Counted from the first letter of the stretch, positions 1-5,641 are shown. The stretch: DNA of 8,407 nt from Syntrophomonadaceae bacterium (GCA_028686565.1 JAQUBU010000087.1:1-8407); one strand, 5' to 3'. Notes: a model not told the origin generated them from the letters alone. A program made the numbers and translations.

Positions 1-131
1 GAATTTCTTCCAAGTGCGAAACTTAATAACTCAACTTTCTGACCAAAAGAACAAGCTGAAAAGCCCGAAAAAGCAATAAATATAAACTGTTTAAAATTCC
101 ATATTGACGAACATCGCGAGCTATCTTATAT

Positions 132-308
132 GTCATTGCGAGTGCAGCGAAGCAATCCATCCATCGCCAAGTCATTTTAAATTCCTTCTCTACCGCTCGC
201 AATTATCACGGGTAATAACCCGCCACGATAAACGAAAAGCGTCAGTCGTTTTTCATTTACGTAATCAATTACCGGGGAAGATTGCCGCGCTGCGCTCCTC
301 GCAATGAC
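132..308. mobile_element. MITE-like repeat with GTCATTGCGAG termini
   Basis: The left end (132-157) begins GTCATTGCGAG and continues through AGCGAAGCAATC. The right end (280-308) is its imperfect reverse complement and ends CTCGCAATGAC. Such GTCATTGCGAG...GCAATC ends recur as dispersed palindromic repeats in many bacterial genomes; this is recalled, not searched. The 177-bp element carries no transposase. Its interior holds a small hairpin, CGGGT (209-213) with ACCCG (218-222). I infer a non-autonomous repeat upstream of the Rrf2 gene. Confidence 0.65.
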
Positions 309-347
309 AAGTACGCTAGTTTCATAGCAATGACAAGCACACTAGTT
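301..347. repeat. Two-copy 26-bp-period tandem duplication
   Basis: The 21-nt unit at 301-321 (GCAATGACAAG...CTAGTT) is repeated at 327-347 with two substitutions, giving a period of 26 bases. It starts inside the right terminus of the MITE-like element, so it looks like a local duplication of the element's edge and flank. Confidence 0.6.
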
Positions 348-402
348 ATGTCGCATAATATGTCAACTACGAAAGTTGAGTTATTAAAATTAAATAAAAG
401 TC

Positions 403-431
403 TTGCCATTTTTAAAAGTCTGAGCTAAACT
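403..431 (+). promoter_or_regulatory. Sigma-A-type promoter of the Rrf2 regulator gene
   Basis: TTGCCA (403-408) and TAAACT (426-431) are separated by exactly 17 bases, a good vegetative promoter layout. The -10 overlaps the dyad at 428-443. The expected transcription start is about 438, some 45 bases before the chosen GTG start. No other good promoter was seen between here and the gene. Confidence 0.5.
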
Positions 432-443
432 ACTAAAGTAGTT
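428..443. promoter_or_regulatory. Dyad operator over the Rrf2 -10 and start region
   Basis: AACTACT-aa-AGTAGTT is a perfect palindrome with 7-nt arms and a 2-nt centre. It covers the end of the -10 and the predicted +1. Rrf2-family proteins such as IscR and NsrR bind AT-rich dyads at their own promoters, so autorepression is a natural inference. No matching dyad was seen in front of hcp. Confidence 0.5.
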
Positions 444-482
444 AAAGTGGATGTTATTAATCCATATTAAGGAGTGGTCTCC

Positions 483-887
483 GTGCAGCTTACCCGCCAA
501 AGTGAATATGCAATTAGAACCATGCTTGAGTTAGCAACTCTGCCTTACGGGGAACTGCTCTCAAGCAAGCTAATTTCTGAACGGCAGGATATTCCTGAGG
601 ATTTTTTAAAAAAGACCATCCACCTTCTTGCTCTGGGGGGCCTGGTAACAACCCATAGAGGAACTCAAGGCGGGGTAAGATTGTCCAAAGCTGCTGATCA
701 AATCACGATTGCCCATATTGTGGCTGCTATCGAAGGCCCTATCGCTATCAATCCCTGTTTGGCTCCCGGATATTTCTGTCCCAACCAAGCCAGCTGCCCG
801 GTTACCACCGTTTTAGCCCGGGCGCAGAAAGCTTTTCTTGCTGAACTAAACAAACAGACCCTGGCCGATTTGGTTAAACAGCCTTAG
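483..887 (+). CDS. Rrf2-family transcriptional regulator with a three-cysteine Fe-S motif
   Basis: The 134-aa protein is a small winged-helix DNA-binding regulator of the Rrf2 family (IscR, NsrR, CymR, RsrR). The start MQLTRQSEYAIRTMLELA is the classic family N-terminus, and QGGVRLSK (about 62-69) forms the wing. Cys92, Cys99 and Cys105 give the CX6CX5C spacing of members that hold an Fe-S cluster, so this is probably a cluster-bound sensor and not a cysteine-less CymR type. I chose GTG at 483 because AAGGAG at 469-474 sits 8 bases before it. The upstream in-frame GTG at 474 overlaps that ribosome binding site. The next gene is hcp, 93 bases downstream on the same strand. In proteobacteria NsrR controls hcp in response to NO, so an NsrR-like role is plausible, though an IscR-like role is not excluded. 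Confidence 0.88.
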   Translation: MQLTRQSEYAIRTMLELATLPYGELLSSKLISERQDIPEDFLKKTIHLLALGGLVTTHRGTQGGVRLSKAADQITIAHIVAAIEGPIAINPCLAPGYFCPNQASCPVTTVLARAQKAFLAELNKQTLADLVKQP

Positions 888-918
888 CTCTTTAAAAAGT
901 ATTTTTTTACCCGCTTTG

Positions 919-949
919 TTGACAAAAGAAGTCCATTTTATCCTTATTA
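919..949 (+). promoter_or_regulatory. Possible hcp promoter (consensus -35, weak -10)
   Basis: A perfect TTGACA lies at 919-924 in the gap between the regulator and hcp. The best -10 candidates are TATCCT at 939 (14-base spacing) and TTATTA at 944 (19-base spacing), neither ideal. A poor -10 fits a promoter that needs an activator, but the element may also be a chance match. An A/T-only tract runs from about 945 to 967. Confidence 0.35.
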
Positions 950-980
950 ATAATAAAAAAATTAAAAGGAGGTTTTAAAA

Positions 981-2600
981 ATGTATTGTAACCAATGTGA
1001 ACAAACTTCAAAAGGGGTGGCTTGTACTACCATCGGAGTATGCGGCAAAAATCCCGAGGTGGCAGTATTACAGGATGTCTTGCTTTATGCACTCAAGGAT
1101 CTTGCAATTTACGCCATCGCAATCCGCAAACAAGGCAACCTTGACCGGGATGTGGACCGGCTCATCATGGAAGGTCTATTTGCTACGCTTACTAATGTGA
1201 ATTTTGACCCCGAAGCTCTCTATAACCTGATAAACCGCAGTGCTGTTCTGCGTGAAAAGCTCAAGCTTAACCTTTCCATCAACAACCCGGAAGCAGACCC
1301 GGTAATTAATTATCTTCCCGCCCCGACATTGGCGCAATTAATTCAGCAGGGCAAACAACTCGGTTTCCTGGTTCCCTCCAATCTTGACCCTGATATCCGC
1401 TCCTTGCAGGAGCTGCTTCTTTACGGATTAAAAGGTGTGGCTGCATATGCTTACCACGCTGCTTTACTGGATCAAGAAGACGAGCGGGTTTACGCCTTTG
1501 TCGCTGAGAGTTTGGTTCAAATAGCCGGGACAGATCTCTCCCTGAATGACTGGCTGCAAATGGTCCTGGCCTGTGGCGAGATCAACCTGCGGGCGATGGA
1601 GCTGCTTGATGCAGGCAATACTCTAAGTTATGGTCATCCAGTCCCAACTGAGGTCCCTCTGGGTCACAAAGCCGGCAATTGCATTCTGGTTTCGGGACAC
1701 GATCTAAAAGACCTCAAGCTTCTCCTGGAAGCCACAAAAGATAGTGATATCAATATCTATACCCACGGGGAAATGCTGCCAGCTCATGGTTATCCTGAAC
1801 TTAAAAAATATAAAAACTTATATGGCAATTTCGGAACTGCCTGGCAAAATCAGAAAAAGGAATTTGCCAACTTTCCGGGTGCTATTCTGATGACCACTAA
1901 TTGTCTGCAGGAACCCCAGGAAATTTATAAGGACAATATTTTCAGCACCGGTCCGGTAGGGTGGCCGGGAATCACCCATTTGCAGCACGGAGATTTTTCA
2001 GCCTTGATTGCCCAAGCTAATACTTTGCCCGGCTTTAGCTACGATGAGGATAAAGGCTCTGTTCTGGTAGGATTTGCAAGGAATACAGTTATGTCAGTTG
2101 CTGATAAAATTATTGGTGCAGTTAAAAGCGGGGACCTAAAGCACATTTTCCTGGTTGGCGGCTGTGATGGTGCCAAGCCTGGGCGTAATTACTTTAGTGA
2201 GTTTGTGGAAAAGACTCCAGCCAATAGTGCTGTTCTTACCCTGGGATGCGGCAAGTACCGTTTCTTCGACCAGAAGCTTGGCGATATCCAGGGCATACCC
2301 CGCCTGCTCGATATGGGCCAATGCAATGATGCCTATTCTGCCATTCAAGTTGCAGTTGCTTTGAGTAAGGCTTTTGACTGTGATGTCAACGAACTGCCGC
2401 TTTCACTGATAATTTCCTGGTACGAGCAAAAAGCTGTGTCCATATTGTTGACATTGCTCTATCTGGGTATTAAAGACATTCGTTTGGGGCCAAGTTTGCC
2501 AGCCTTTATCAGTCCCAATGTCCTCAATGTGCTGGTAAATACCTTTAATCTGAAAGCCATTACTACTGCCGAACAGGATCTGGCTGCTATTCTGGCTTAA
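981..2600 (+). CDS. hcp: Hydroxylamine reductase / hybrid-cluster protein, class I
   Basis: This 539-aa cytoplasmic enzyme matches the usual length of about 550. Hcp reduces hydroxylamine to ammonia in vitro. In vivo it is linked to NO reduction and protein S-nitrosylation in anaerobically grown cells. The N-terminal cysteines 3, 6, 15 and 21 form CX2CX8CX5C, the class I pattern of strict anaerobes that binds a [4Fe-4S] cluster. All hybrid-cluster ligands can be aligned with the Desulfovibrio enzyme: His240, Glu264, Cys308, Cys395 (in GGCDGAKPGRNYF, the persulfide position), Cys423, Cys448 and Glu482. A strong AAAGGAGG at 965-972 is 8 bases before ATG. The Rrf2 regulator lies upstream and a cupin 86 bases downstream. 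No Hcr-type NADH oxidoreductase partner is present, so electrons probably come from a ferredoxin-like donor. The frame is intact and no key residue is missing. Confidence 0.97.
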   Translation: MYCNQCEQTSKGVACTTIGVCGKNPEVAVLQDVLLYALKDLAIYAIAIRKQGNLDRDVDRLIMEGLFATLTNVNFDPEALYNLINRSAVLREKLKLNLSINNPEADPVINYLPAPTLAQLIQQGKQLGFLVPSNLDPDIRSLQELLLYGLKGVAAYAYHAALLDQEDERVYAFVAESLVQIAGTDLSLNDWLQMVLACGEINLRAMELLDAGNTLSYGHPVPTEVPLGHKAGNCILVSGHDLKDLKLLLEATKDSDINIYTHGEMLPAHGYPELKKYKNLYGNFGTAWQNQKKEFANFPGAILMTTNCLQEPQEIYKDNIFSTGPVGWPGITHLQHGDFSALIAQANTLPGFSYDEDKGSVLVGFARNTVMSVADKIIGAVKSGDLKHIFLVGGCDGAKPGRNYFSEFVEKTPANSAVLTLGCGKYRFFDQKLGDIQGIPRLLDMGQCNDAYSAIQVAVALSKAFDCDVNELPLSLIISWYEQKAVSILLTLLYLGIKDIRLGPSLPAFISPNVLNVLVNTFNLKAITTAEQDLAAILA

Positions 2601-2619
2601 GTCGGGTATGCTAATAATA

Positions 2620-2660
2620 AAGCAGGCAATAAAGCTCCCGCACCGCTTTATTGTCTGCTT
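2620..2660 (+). terminator. 16-bp stem-loop after hcp
   Basis: AAGCAGGCAATAAAGC (2620-2635) pairs with GCTTTATTGTCTGCTT (2645-2660) over 16 positions including one G-U, with a 9-nt loop. It begins 20 bases after the hcp stop codon. There is no T-run on the plus strand after it, so it may be a weak terminator, an attenuator or an mRNA-stabilising 3' structure that lowers expression of the downstream cupin. Confidence 0.5.
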
Positions 2661-2686
2661 ATCATAACACCAGGGGAGGTATTGAC

Positions 2687-3034
2687 ATGGACAACACTAT
2701 CAAAACAGGAAAAAATCAGACTATAATGGCTAAAGTTATACCTGGCGCAGAAGCCATAGACTACCAGTTTGATTCAGTGGTAAGTAAAACACTCGTTAAT
2801 AAACCGGGTGGAACCATAACCCTGTTTGCCTTTGATGCTGGACAGGGATTGAGCGAACATACCGCTCCCTTCGATGCCATGGTTCACCTGCTGGATGGAG
2901 AGGCCGAAATAATTATTGCCGGTAATTCACATTTCTTAAAAGCAGGTGAAATGATAATTATGCCTGCTAATGAACCTCATGCCCTGAAAGCTATGCAAAA
3001 ATTTAAAATGATGCTGATTATGATAAAATCGTGA
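2687..3034 (+). CDS. Small single-domain cupin protein
   Basis: This 115-aa protein is a conserved-barrel cupin. SEHTAPFDAMVHLLDGEAEI (56-75) corresponds to cupin motif 1, with His58, Asp63 and His67. KAGEMIIMPANEPHALKA (86-103) corresponds to motif 2, with His98. The second His of the usual HxH in motif 1 is not obvious, so metal ligation may differ from classic cupins. There is no signal peptide or membrane segment. I chose ATG 2687 because GGGGAGG at 2673-2679 sits 7 bases before it. A longer frame from TTG 2651 would start inside the hairpin. Similar mini-cupins are common in anaerobes with unknown substrates. Its position just after hcp suggests a linked role, but none can be assigned. 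Confidence 0.88.
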   Translation: MDNTIKTGKNQTIMAKVIPGAEAIDYQFDSVVSKTLVNKPGGTITLFAFDAGQGLSEHTAPFDAMVHLLDGEAEIIIAGNSHFLKAGEMIIMPANEPHALKAMQKFKMMLIMIKS

Positions 3035-3046
3035 TTTGATCCATCG

Positions 3047-3080
3047 CGGGGTGGGGGGGAAATCCTTACTGCCCACCCCG
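3047..3080 (+). terminator. GC-rich stem-loop after the cupin
   Basis: CGGGGTGGG (3047-3055) pairs perfectly with CCCACCCCG (3072-3080) across a 16-nt loop, 13 bases after the cupin stop codon. The following sequence (TACATTATTG) is only weakly T-rich, so termination is uncertain. It may instead act as a processing or stability hairpin before the next ribosome binding site at 3108. Confidence 0.4.
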
Positions 3081-3120
3081 TACATTATTGCGAAGCATAT
3101 GCTCTAGAAGGAGGTTTCCT

Positions 3121-3633
3121 ATGCAGTGGAACGATGAAGCCCAAAAAGAAATAGAAAAAGTGCCTGCCTTTGTTCGCGGTATGGCTAAGAAGGCTGTGGA
3201 AAAAGCCGTTAAGAAAGATGGCCGTAATGAAGTAAGTGTGGAAGATGTTCGCAAAGGACGGGATAAATATATTAGCTTTGCCGAAAAAAAAGCCGGTGAT
3301 GAAGGTAAGCAGCGCATAGCCATCGTCCGTTGTGAAACTGTATCTGAAGTCTGCCCGGGTATAGCTTGCTTCAAAGCCTTTAACAACCGCCGCCTGGCTT
3401 TTGCCGGTTATGATAAAGATGCTGAAATAATCGGCTTTTTCACCTGTGGAGGCTGTTCCGGACGCCGCGTTTCCCGGCTGGTCGATAAACTCTTGAAATA
3501 CAATCTTACTGCTGTGCATCTGTCTTCCTGTATGATGCTTGAGGATGATTATCCACGCTGTCCGCATTTGGCGGAAATTAAAAATTCCATTGAAAGCAAA
3601 GGTATAAAGGTAGTTGAAGGGACACATCATTAG
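3121..3633 (+). CDS. PCP_red domain plus CGGC-domain cysteine-rich protein
   Basis: This 170-aa cytoplasmic protein has two parts. Residues about 3-50 (WNDEAQKEIEKVPAFVRGMA... to EDVRKGRDKY) resemble the PCP_red domain, a small helical module named from the C-terminus of light-independent protochlorophyllide reductase subunit B and found alone or fused in many anaerobes. Residues about 64-168 match the CGGC domain: RIAIVRCETVSEVCPGIAC, then FFTCGGCSGRR, then HLSSCM and CPHL. Cysteines 71, 78, 83, 109, 112, 137 and 147 plus His133 and His149 are candidate metal or Fe-S ligands. No enzymatic activity is established for the CGGC family that I can cite. AAGGAGGT at 3108-3115 places the start at ATG 3121; an upstream in-frame ATG at 3088 lacks a ribosome binding site. 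It lies 86 bases after the cupin on the same strand. A metal-binding or redox role in the hcp-linked stress block is inference. Confidence 0.82.
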   Translation: MQWNDEAQKEIEKVPAFVRGMAKKAVEKAVKKDGRNEVSVEDVRKGRDKYISFAEKKAGDEGKQRIAIVRCETVSEVCPGIACFKAFNNRRLAFAGYDKDAEIIGFFTCGGCSGRRVSRLVDKLLKYNLTAVHLSSCMMLEDDYPRCPHLAEIKNSIESKGIKVVEGTHH

Positions 3634-3674
3634 TTAAAAGTAAGGTGTGCGGGGTTAGGCGTTAGGGATAGATA

Positions 3675-3721
3675 AAGCGGGACGGCTATATGCCATATTA
3701 TCAACAATATCCGGGCCGCTT
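3675..3721 (+). other. Imperfect hairpin in the 247-base gap before the ferredoxin
   Basis: AAGCGG (3675-3680) pairs with CCGCTT (3716-3721), and inside it ATATT pairs with AATAT around a 6-base loop, leaving mismatched middle segments. It could be a weak terminator of the PCP_red-CGGC gene. The remaining gap to 3880 shows a lone TTGACT at 3740 without a convincing -10, and AT-rich sequence around 3803-3840 that might hold the ferredoxin promoter. Confidence 0.25.
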
Positions 3722-3880
3722 GAATATTTCAGGTAAATGTTGACTATAAGAGCTTAAAGCAGCCTAAAAAATCGGTTCTTTTCCAGAGTAAGTTTAAGAG
3801 GGTTGTATTTACACTATATTCATAACCCTTTATATAAGAAAGCCAGTCCTCACAGCTCACCCGAAAAAGGAGGTGTTTTT

Positions 3881-4258
3881 ATGGCTAAACGTACAATTGT
3901 AAAAATAGATGAAGAACTCTGCAATGGCTGCGGGGTTTGTATCAATCCCTGTGCTGAAGGGGCTTTGGTTCTGAAAAACGGCAAAGCCCGTATCATTCGT
4001 GAAGAACTCTGTGATGGAGCTGGTGTCTGCCTGGGAATATGTCCAACCGGTGCGCTTTCACTGGAACAAAGAGAAGCGGAGGAGTTTTCCGAGGAAGCCG
4101 TTAAAAAACAAAACACCGGCCAAAAGATTAAATATCTACCGCAAAGCTGCAGCTTTTGCAGTACATCCGAGGATGATGCCTATCTGTTGTCCATTAAACA
4201 CCAGGGGCAAGCCCTGTGGGTTTGCACTCGCTGCCTGCCCCGCCTGATACATGGCTGA
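3881..4258 (+). CDS. Small ferredoxin-like protein with a C-terminal CxxC...CxxC module
   Basis: This 125-aa protein begins with a bacterial two-cluster ferredoxin fold. CNGCGVCINPC (Cys14, 17, 20, 24) is a complete CX2CX2CX3C motif for one [4Fe-4S] cluster. The second motif, CDGAGVCLGICPTGA, has Cys44, Cys50 and Cys54, but Ala47 replaces the expected second cysteine. A second cluster would therefore be [3Fe-4S], use another ligand, or be absent. Such second motifs do occur in small anaerobe ferredoxins of this kind. After a charged linker (63-84), Cys90/Cys93 and Cys115/Cys118 form two CxxC pairs, suggesting a zinc- or iron-binding ribbon. The start is ATG 3881, preceded by AAAGGAGGTG around 3867-3876. 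It follows the PCP_red-CGGC gene by 247 bases and could carry electrons to Hcp, which is inference. Confidence 0.85.
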   Translation: MAKRTIVKIDEELCNGCGVCINPCAEGALVLKNGKARIIREELCDGAGVCLGICPTGALSLEQREAEEFSEEAVKKQNTGQKIKYLPQSCSFCSTSEDDAYLLSIKHQGQALWVCTRCLPRLIHG

Positions 4259-4286
4259 TTCCTGCTCCTGCCTGTTTATAACAAAC

Positions 4287-4570
4287 TAGCTAGTTGCTCC
4301 TGAAAAACTCAGATTATGGTGTGCGGGTGTGCATAAATATACTTGCAACCAGTCTTTGCATGGGAAACATCAACTGCTTGTCGATTGGCTTCAGTGGTAC
4401 AGGACTAATTTACATCCTTGTTCAGTAGCCCCTCTCGCCCCGTCCGTGGGGCTCGCCCCCTTCCGCCAATCGCCTTCGCAGGATGTTTCTGCCATGCTTC
4501 GCCAACAGTTACCAGCATATTTATGCACACCCTTAAGATGTTTTTGTAGTTTTTCAGGGGAAATTAGCTA
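4287..4570. mobile_element. 284-bp fold-back (MITE-like) element between convergent genes
   Basis: The two halves are imperfect reverse complements that align without gaps in the outer part. 4287-4309 pairs with 4548-4570 (TAGCTA ends, then CCTGAAAAACT). A 15-by-15 unpaired stretch follows, then GGGTGTGCATAAATAT at 4325-4340 pairs perfectly with 4517-4532. Farther in, GCATGG (4358), AAACATC (4365) and CGATTGGC (4382) find partners at 4492, 4482 and 4465 with small shifts. The core holds a GCCCC/GGGGC hairpin (4437-4452). There is no credible protein: an 80-codon frame at 4329 has no ribosome binding site. The right end overlaps the stop codon of the TerC gene. The element fills nearly the whole 305-base gap and could also end transcription from both sides. 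Confidence 0.7.
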
Positions 4571-5241
4571 ATCTTGCACTGCTGTTTAGCTAGTTTGTTC
4601 TTATTCAGACCTGTAAGAATTACTCCCAGTAAAACCACAAGAGGTATCACCCATTCGAAGTAGGGGATGTAGTTCCCTATTCCCCGGGCAATTATCTTAT
4701 CACTGACTATCATTTGACCTGCTGTCCAGGCTAAAACCCCGGCTCCAATGTAAACAATGGCAGGATATTTATCCATCCATTTGAGAAGAAAAGTGCTTCC
4801 CCAGACTATTATGGGTACGCTTATCGCCAGCCCTAAAACAACCATCAACATACTGCCATGTGCAGCGCCGGCTATGGCAATCACATTATCAATTCCCATT
4901 ACGACATCAGCCACAATTATTGTTTTGATAGCTTCGCTAAGACAGGTGGCACTTGCGCATTCTACCTTCTTATCTTCCAGCAAGAGCTTTAATGCTATCC
5001 AGACCAGCAAAACCCCTCCGGCAAACTGTAAAAGTGGTATTTTTAGCAGGTATAACGCAACTGCCGTCAATGCAGCCCTTACTGCCACAGCCCCAACTAC
5101 CCCCCAAAACATTGCCTTCTTGCGCTGTTCCGGCGCCAGATTTTTACTTGCCAGAGCAATTAAAATAGCATTGTCTCCCCCCAGTACAATATCTATTACC
5201 ACAATGCTCCCCAAAGCCACCAAGACTTCTAATCCAGTCAT
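4564..5241 (-). CDS. TerC/YjbE-family membrane protein, probable Mn2+ exporter
   Basis: This 225-aa integral membrane protein has about seven hydrophobic segments. It carries the two acidic signatures of the TerC family: DIVLGGDNAI (17-26) and DVVMGIDNVIAIAG (112-125), whose Asp and Asn residues line the proposed metal path. Its length and N-terminus (MTGLEVLVALGSIVVIDIVL) fit the YjbE/YkoY subgroup, typically found under yybP-ykoY riboswitches. Bacillus relatives (MeeF, MeeY) export Mn2+ and help metallate secreted proteins. The start ATG (5241-5239) follows GGAGGT at 5252-5247. A manganese riboswitch and terminator lie directly upstream, which supports the Mn2+ role. The last codons, ATT AGC TAA, lie in the arm of the fold-back element. 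Mn2+ export is inferred from family and riboswitch; tellurite resistance, the historical family name, is not implied. Confidence 0.93.
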   Translation of the reverse strand: MTGLEVLVALGSIVVIDIVLGGDNAILIALASKNLAPEQRKKAMFWGVVGAVAVRAALTAVALYLLKIPLLQFAGGVLLVWIALKLLLEDKKVECASATCLSEAIKTIIVADVVMGIDNVIAIAGAAHGSMLMVVLGLAISVPIIVWGSTFLLKWMDKYPAIVYIGAGVLAWTAGQMIVSDKIIARGIGNYIPYFEWVIPLVVLLGVILTGLNKNKLAKQQCKIS

Positions 5242-5356
5242 AAATTACCTCCGCCCAAAAATTATTTGAAAAATAAATAACCCTTCTTGATATTAATTAC
5301 TTTATCCAGGCTCTGCTGCATTTTAATTCGTGAAAATTTGCCTTTTTGCCCCCTCT

Positions 5357-5401
5357 TAAAAATATAAAAGACCCTTGCCTCCCTATTCGGAGGCAAAGGT
5401 C
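5357..5401 (-). terminator. Riboswitch-controlled intrinsic terminator of the TerC leader
   Basis: Read on the minus strand, GACCTTTGCCTCC (5401-5389) pairs with GGAGGCAAGGGTC (5382-5370) as a 13-bp stem with one G-U and a 6-nt loop, followed by TTTTATATTTTT. This is a classic intrinsic terminator about 115 bases before the TerC start codon. Its 5' arm contains the 3' strand of riboswitch helix P1, so the two structures exclude each other. Confidence 0.9.
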
Positions 5402-5485
5402 TCACCAAACCAAAATTCTGGTTGATAGAGCCAGGCACAAGGCCAGGATGTTGACTCTATCCGAAGAAGTTACTCCCCTTTGCAT
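5389..5485 (-). ncRNA. yybP-ykoY manganese riboswitch
   Basis: On the minus strand the RNA has the hallmark GGGGAGTA (5478-5471) after GCAAAGG, and ends in GTGAGACCTTTGCC, the family's conserved 3' segment. GCAAAGG (5483-5477) pairs with CCTTTGC (5399-5393) as helix P1. Internal helices include GAGCCAGGC/GCCTGGCTC-like pairing around 5425-5455. yybP-ykoY RNAs bind Mn2+ at the junction of two stacked helices and usually turn genes on. Here P1 formation would sequester the terminator's 5' arm, so Mn2+ should switch the TerC gene on. Confidence 0.92.
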
Positions 5486-5491
5486 GAAATA

Positions 5492-5520
5492 ATTATAACA
5501 AAAAAGCTTCGCTCCGCCAA
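5492..5520 (-). promoter_or_regulatory. Extended -10 promoter of the riboswitch-TerC transcript
   Basis: On the minus strand TTGGCG (5520-5515) and TATAAT (5497-5492) are 17 bases apart, with TGT just before the -10 giving an extended TGn-TATAAT. The expected start is near 5485, right at the 5' edge of the riboswitch. This placement supports both calls. Confidence 0.8.
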
Positions 5521-5530
5521 GCTGAAATTT

Positions 5531-5560
5531 GTGGTGTAACAGCGGGACCTGTCCCGCCAC
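5531..5560. repeat. Short palindrome between divergent promoters
   Basis: GCGGGAC-ct-GTCCCGC (5542-5557) is a near-perfect palindrome, flanked by GTGG (5531-5534) and CCAC (5557-5560). It lies between the outward-facing TerC-leader and MarR promoters. It resembles REP-type palindromes and may also serve as a supercoiling buffer or regulator site; neither can be shown here. Confidence 0.45.
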
Positions 5561-5562
5561 AC

Positions 5563-5591
5563 TTGACGCCAGGAGCAATCTTTAATATAAT
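5563..5591 (+). promoter_or_regulatory. Promoter of the MarR-MATE operon
   Basis: TTGACG (5563-5568) and a perfect TATAAT (5586-5591) are separated by 17 bases, close to the sigma-A consensus. Transcription would start near 5598, inside the dyad at 5595-5621, leaving a leader of about 44 bases before the regulator's start. Confidence 0.85.
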
Positions 5592-5594
5592 ATG

Positions 5595-5621
5595 TTAGTT
5601 TTCTTACTGTAAGTATTCTAA
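5595..5621. promoter_or_regulatory. Dyad operator at the MarR-MATE transcription start
   Basis: A 27-bp dyad centred on T5608 has arms TTAGTTTTCTTAC and GTAAGTATTCTAA that match at 10 of 13 positions. The core CTTAC-t-GTAAG is perfect. It covers the predicted +1 immediately after the -10, the usual place for a MarR autorepressor to block transcription. This is probably the MarR protein's own binding site. Confidence 0.7.
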
Positions 5622-5641
5622 TATAATGGATGGTGATGCTC

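Larger units (their letters stand above)
23..387. repeat. Outer inverted repeat enclosing the left non-coding region
   Basis: TTAATAACTCAACTTTC at 23-39 is repeated as a perfect 17-nt reverse complement at 371-387. The arms enclose about 330 bases in which I see no credible gene. A 67-codon open frame at 104-307 lies mostly inside a repeat and has no ribosome binding site. A perfect 17-bp match at this spacing is very unlikely by chance, so the pair is probably the termini of a decayed mobile element or fold-back structure. The inner MITE-like repeat has a different centre of symmetry (about 220, against 205), so the two are probably separate insertions. Sequence 40-131 shows nothing else I can name. 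Confidence 0.6.

Noticed and set aside
104..307. 67-codon open frame in the left non-coding region
   Set aside because: It runs through the MITE-like repeat, lacks a ribosome binding site and has no family-like sequence.
132..347. CRISPR-like repeats
   Set aside because: There are only two copies of a 21-base unit with a 5-base gap. There is no regular array or spacers and no cas genes.
885..910. Terminator after the Rrf2 gene at the T-run 902-908
   Set aside because: The stem before the T-run (CTTT/AAAG) is too short and A/T-only to be convincing.
919..936. TTGAC...GTC half-dyad in front of hcp as an HcpR/CRP-FNR-type operator
   Set aside because: The second half is poor (GTCCA) and the spacing does not fit a clean dyad. 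The TTGACA is better explained as a -35 element.
3085..3630. 181-codon minus-strand frame opposite the PCP_red-CGGC gene
   Set aside because: The plus strand has a strong ribosome binding site and recognisable domains, so the minus frame is a shadow.
4329..4571. 80-codon open frame between the ferredoxin and TerC genes
   Set aside because: It lies wholly within the fold-back element, has no ribosome binding site and has low-complexity, implausible composition.
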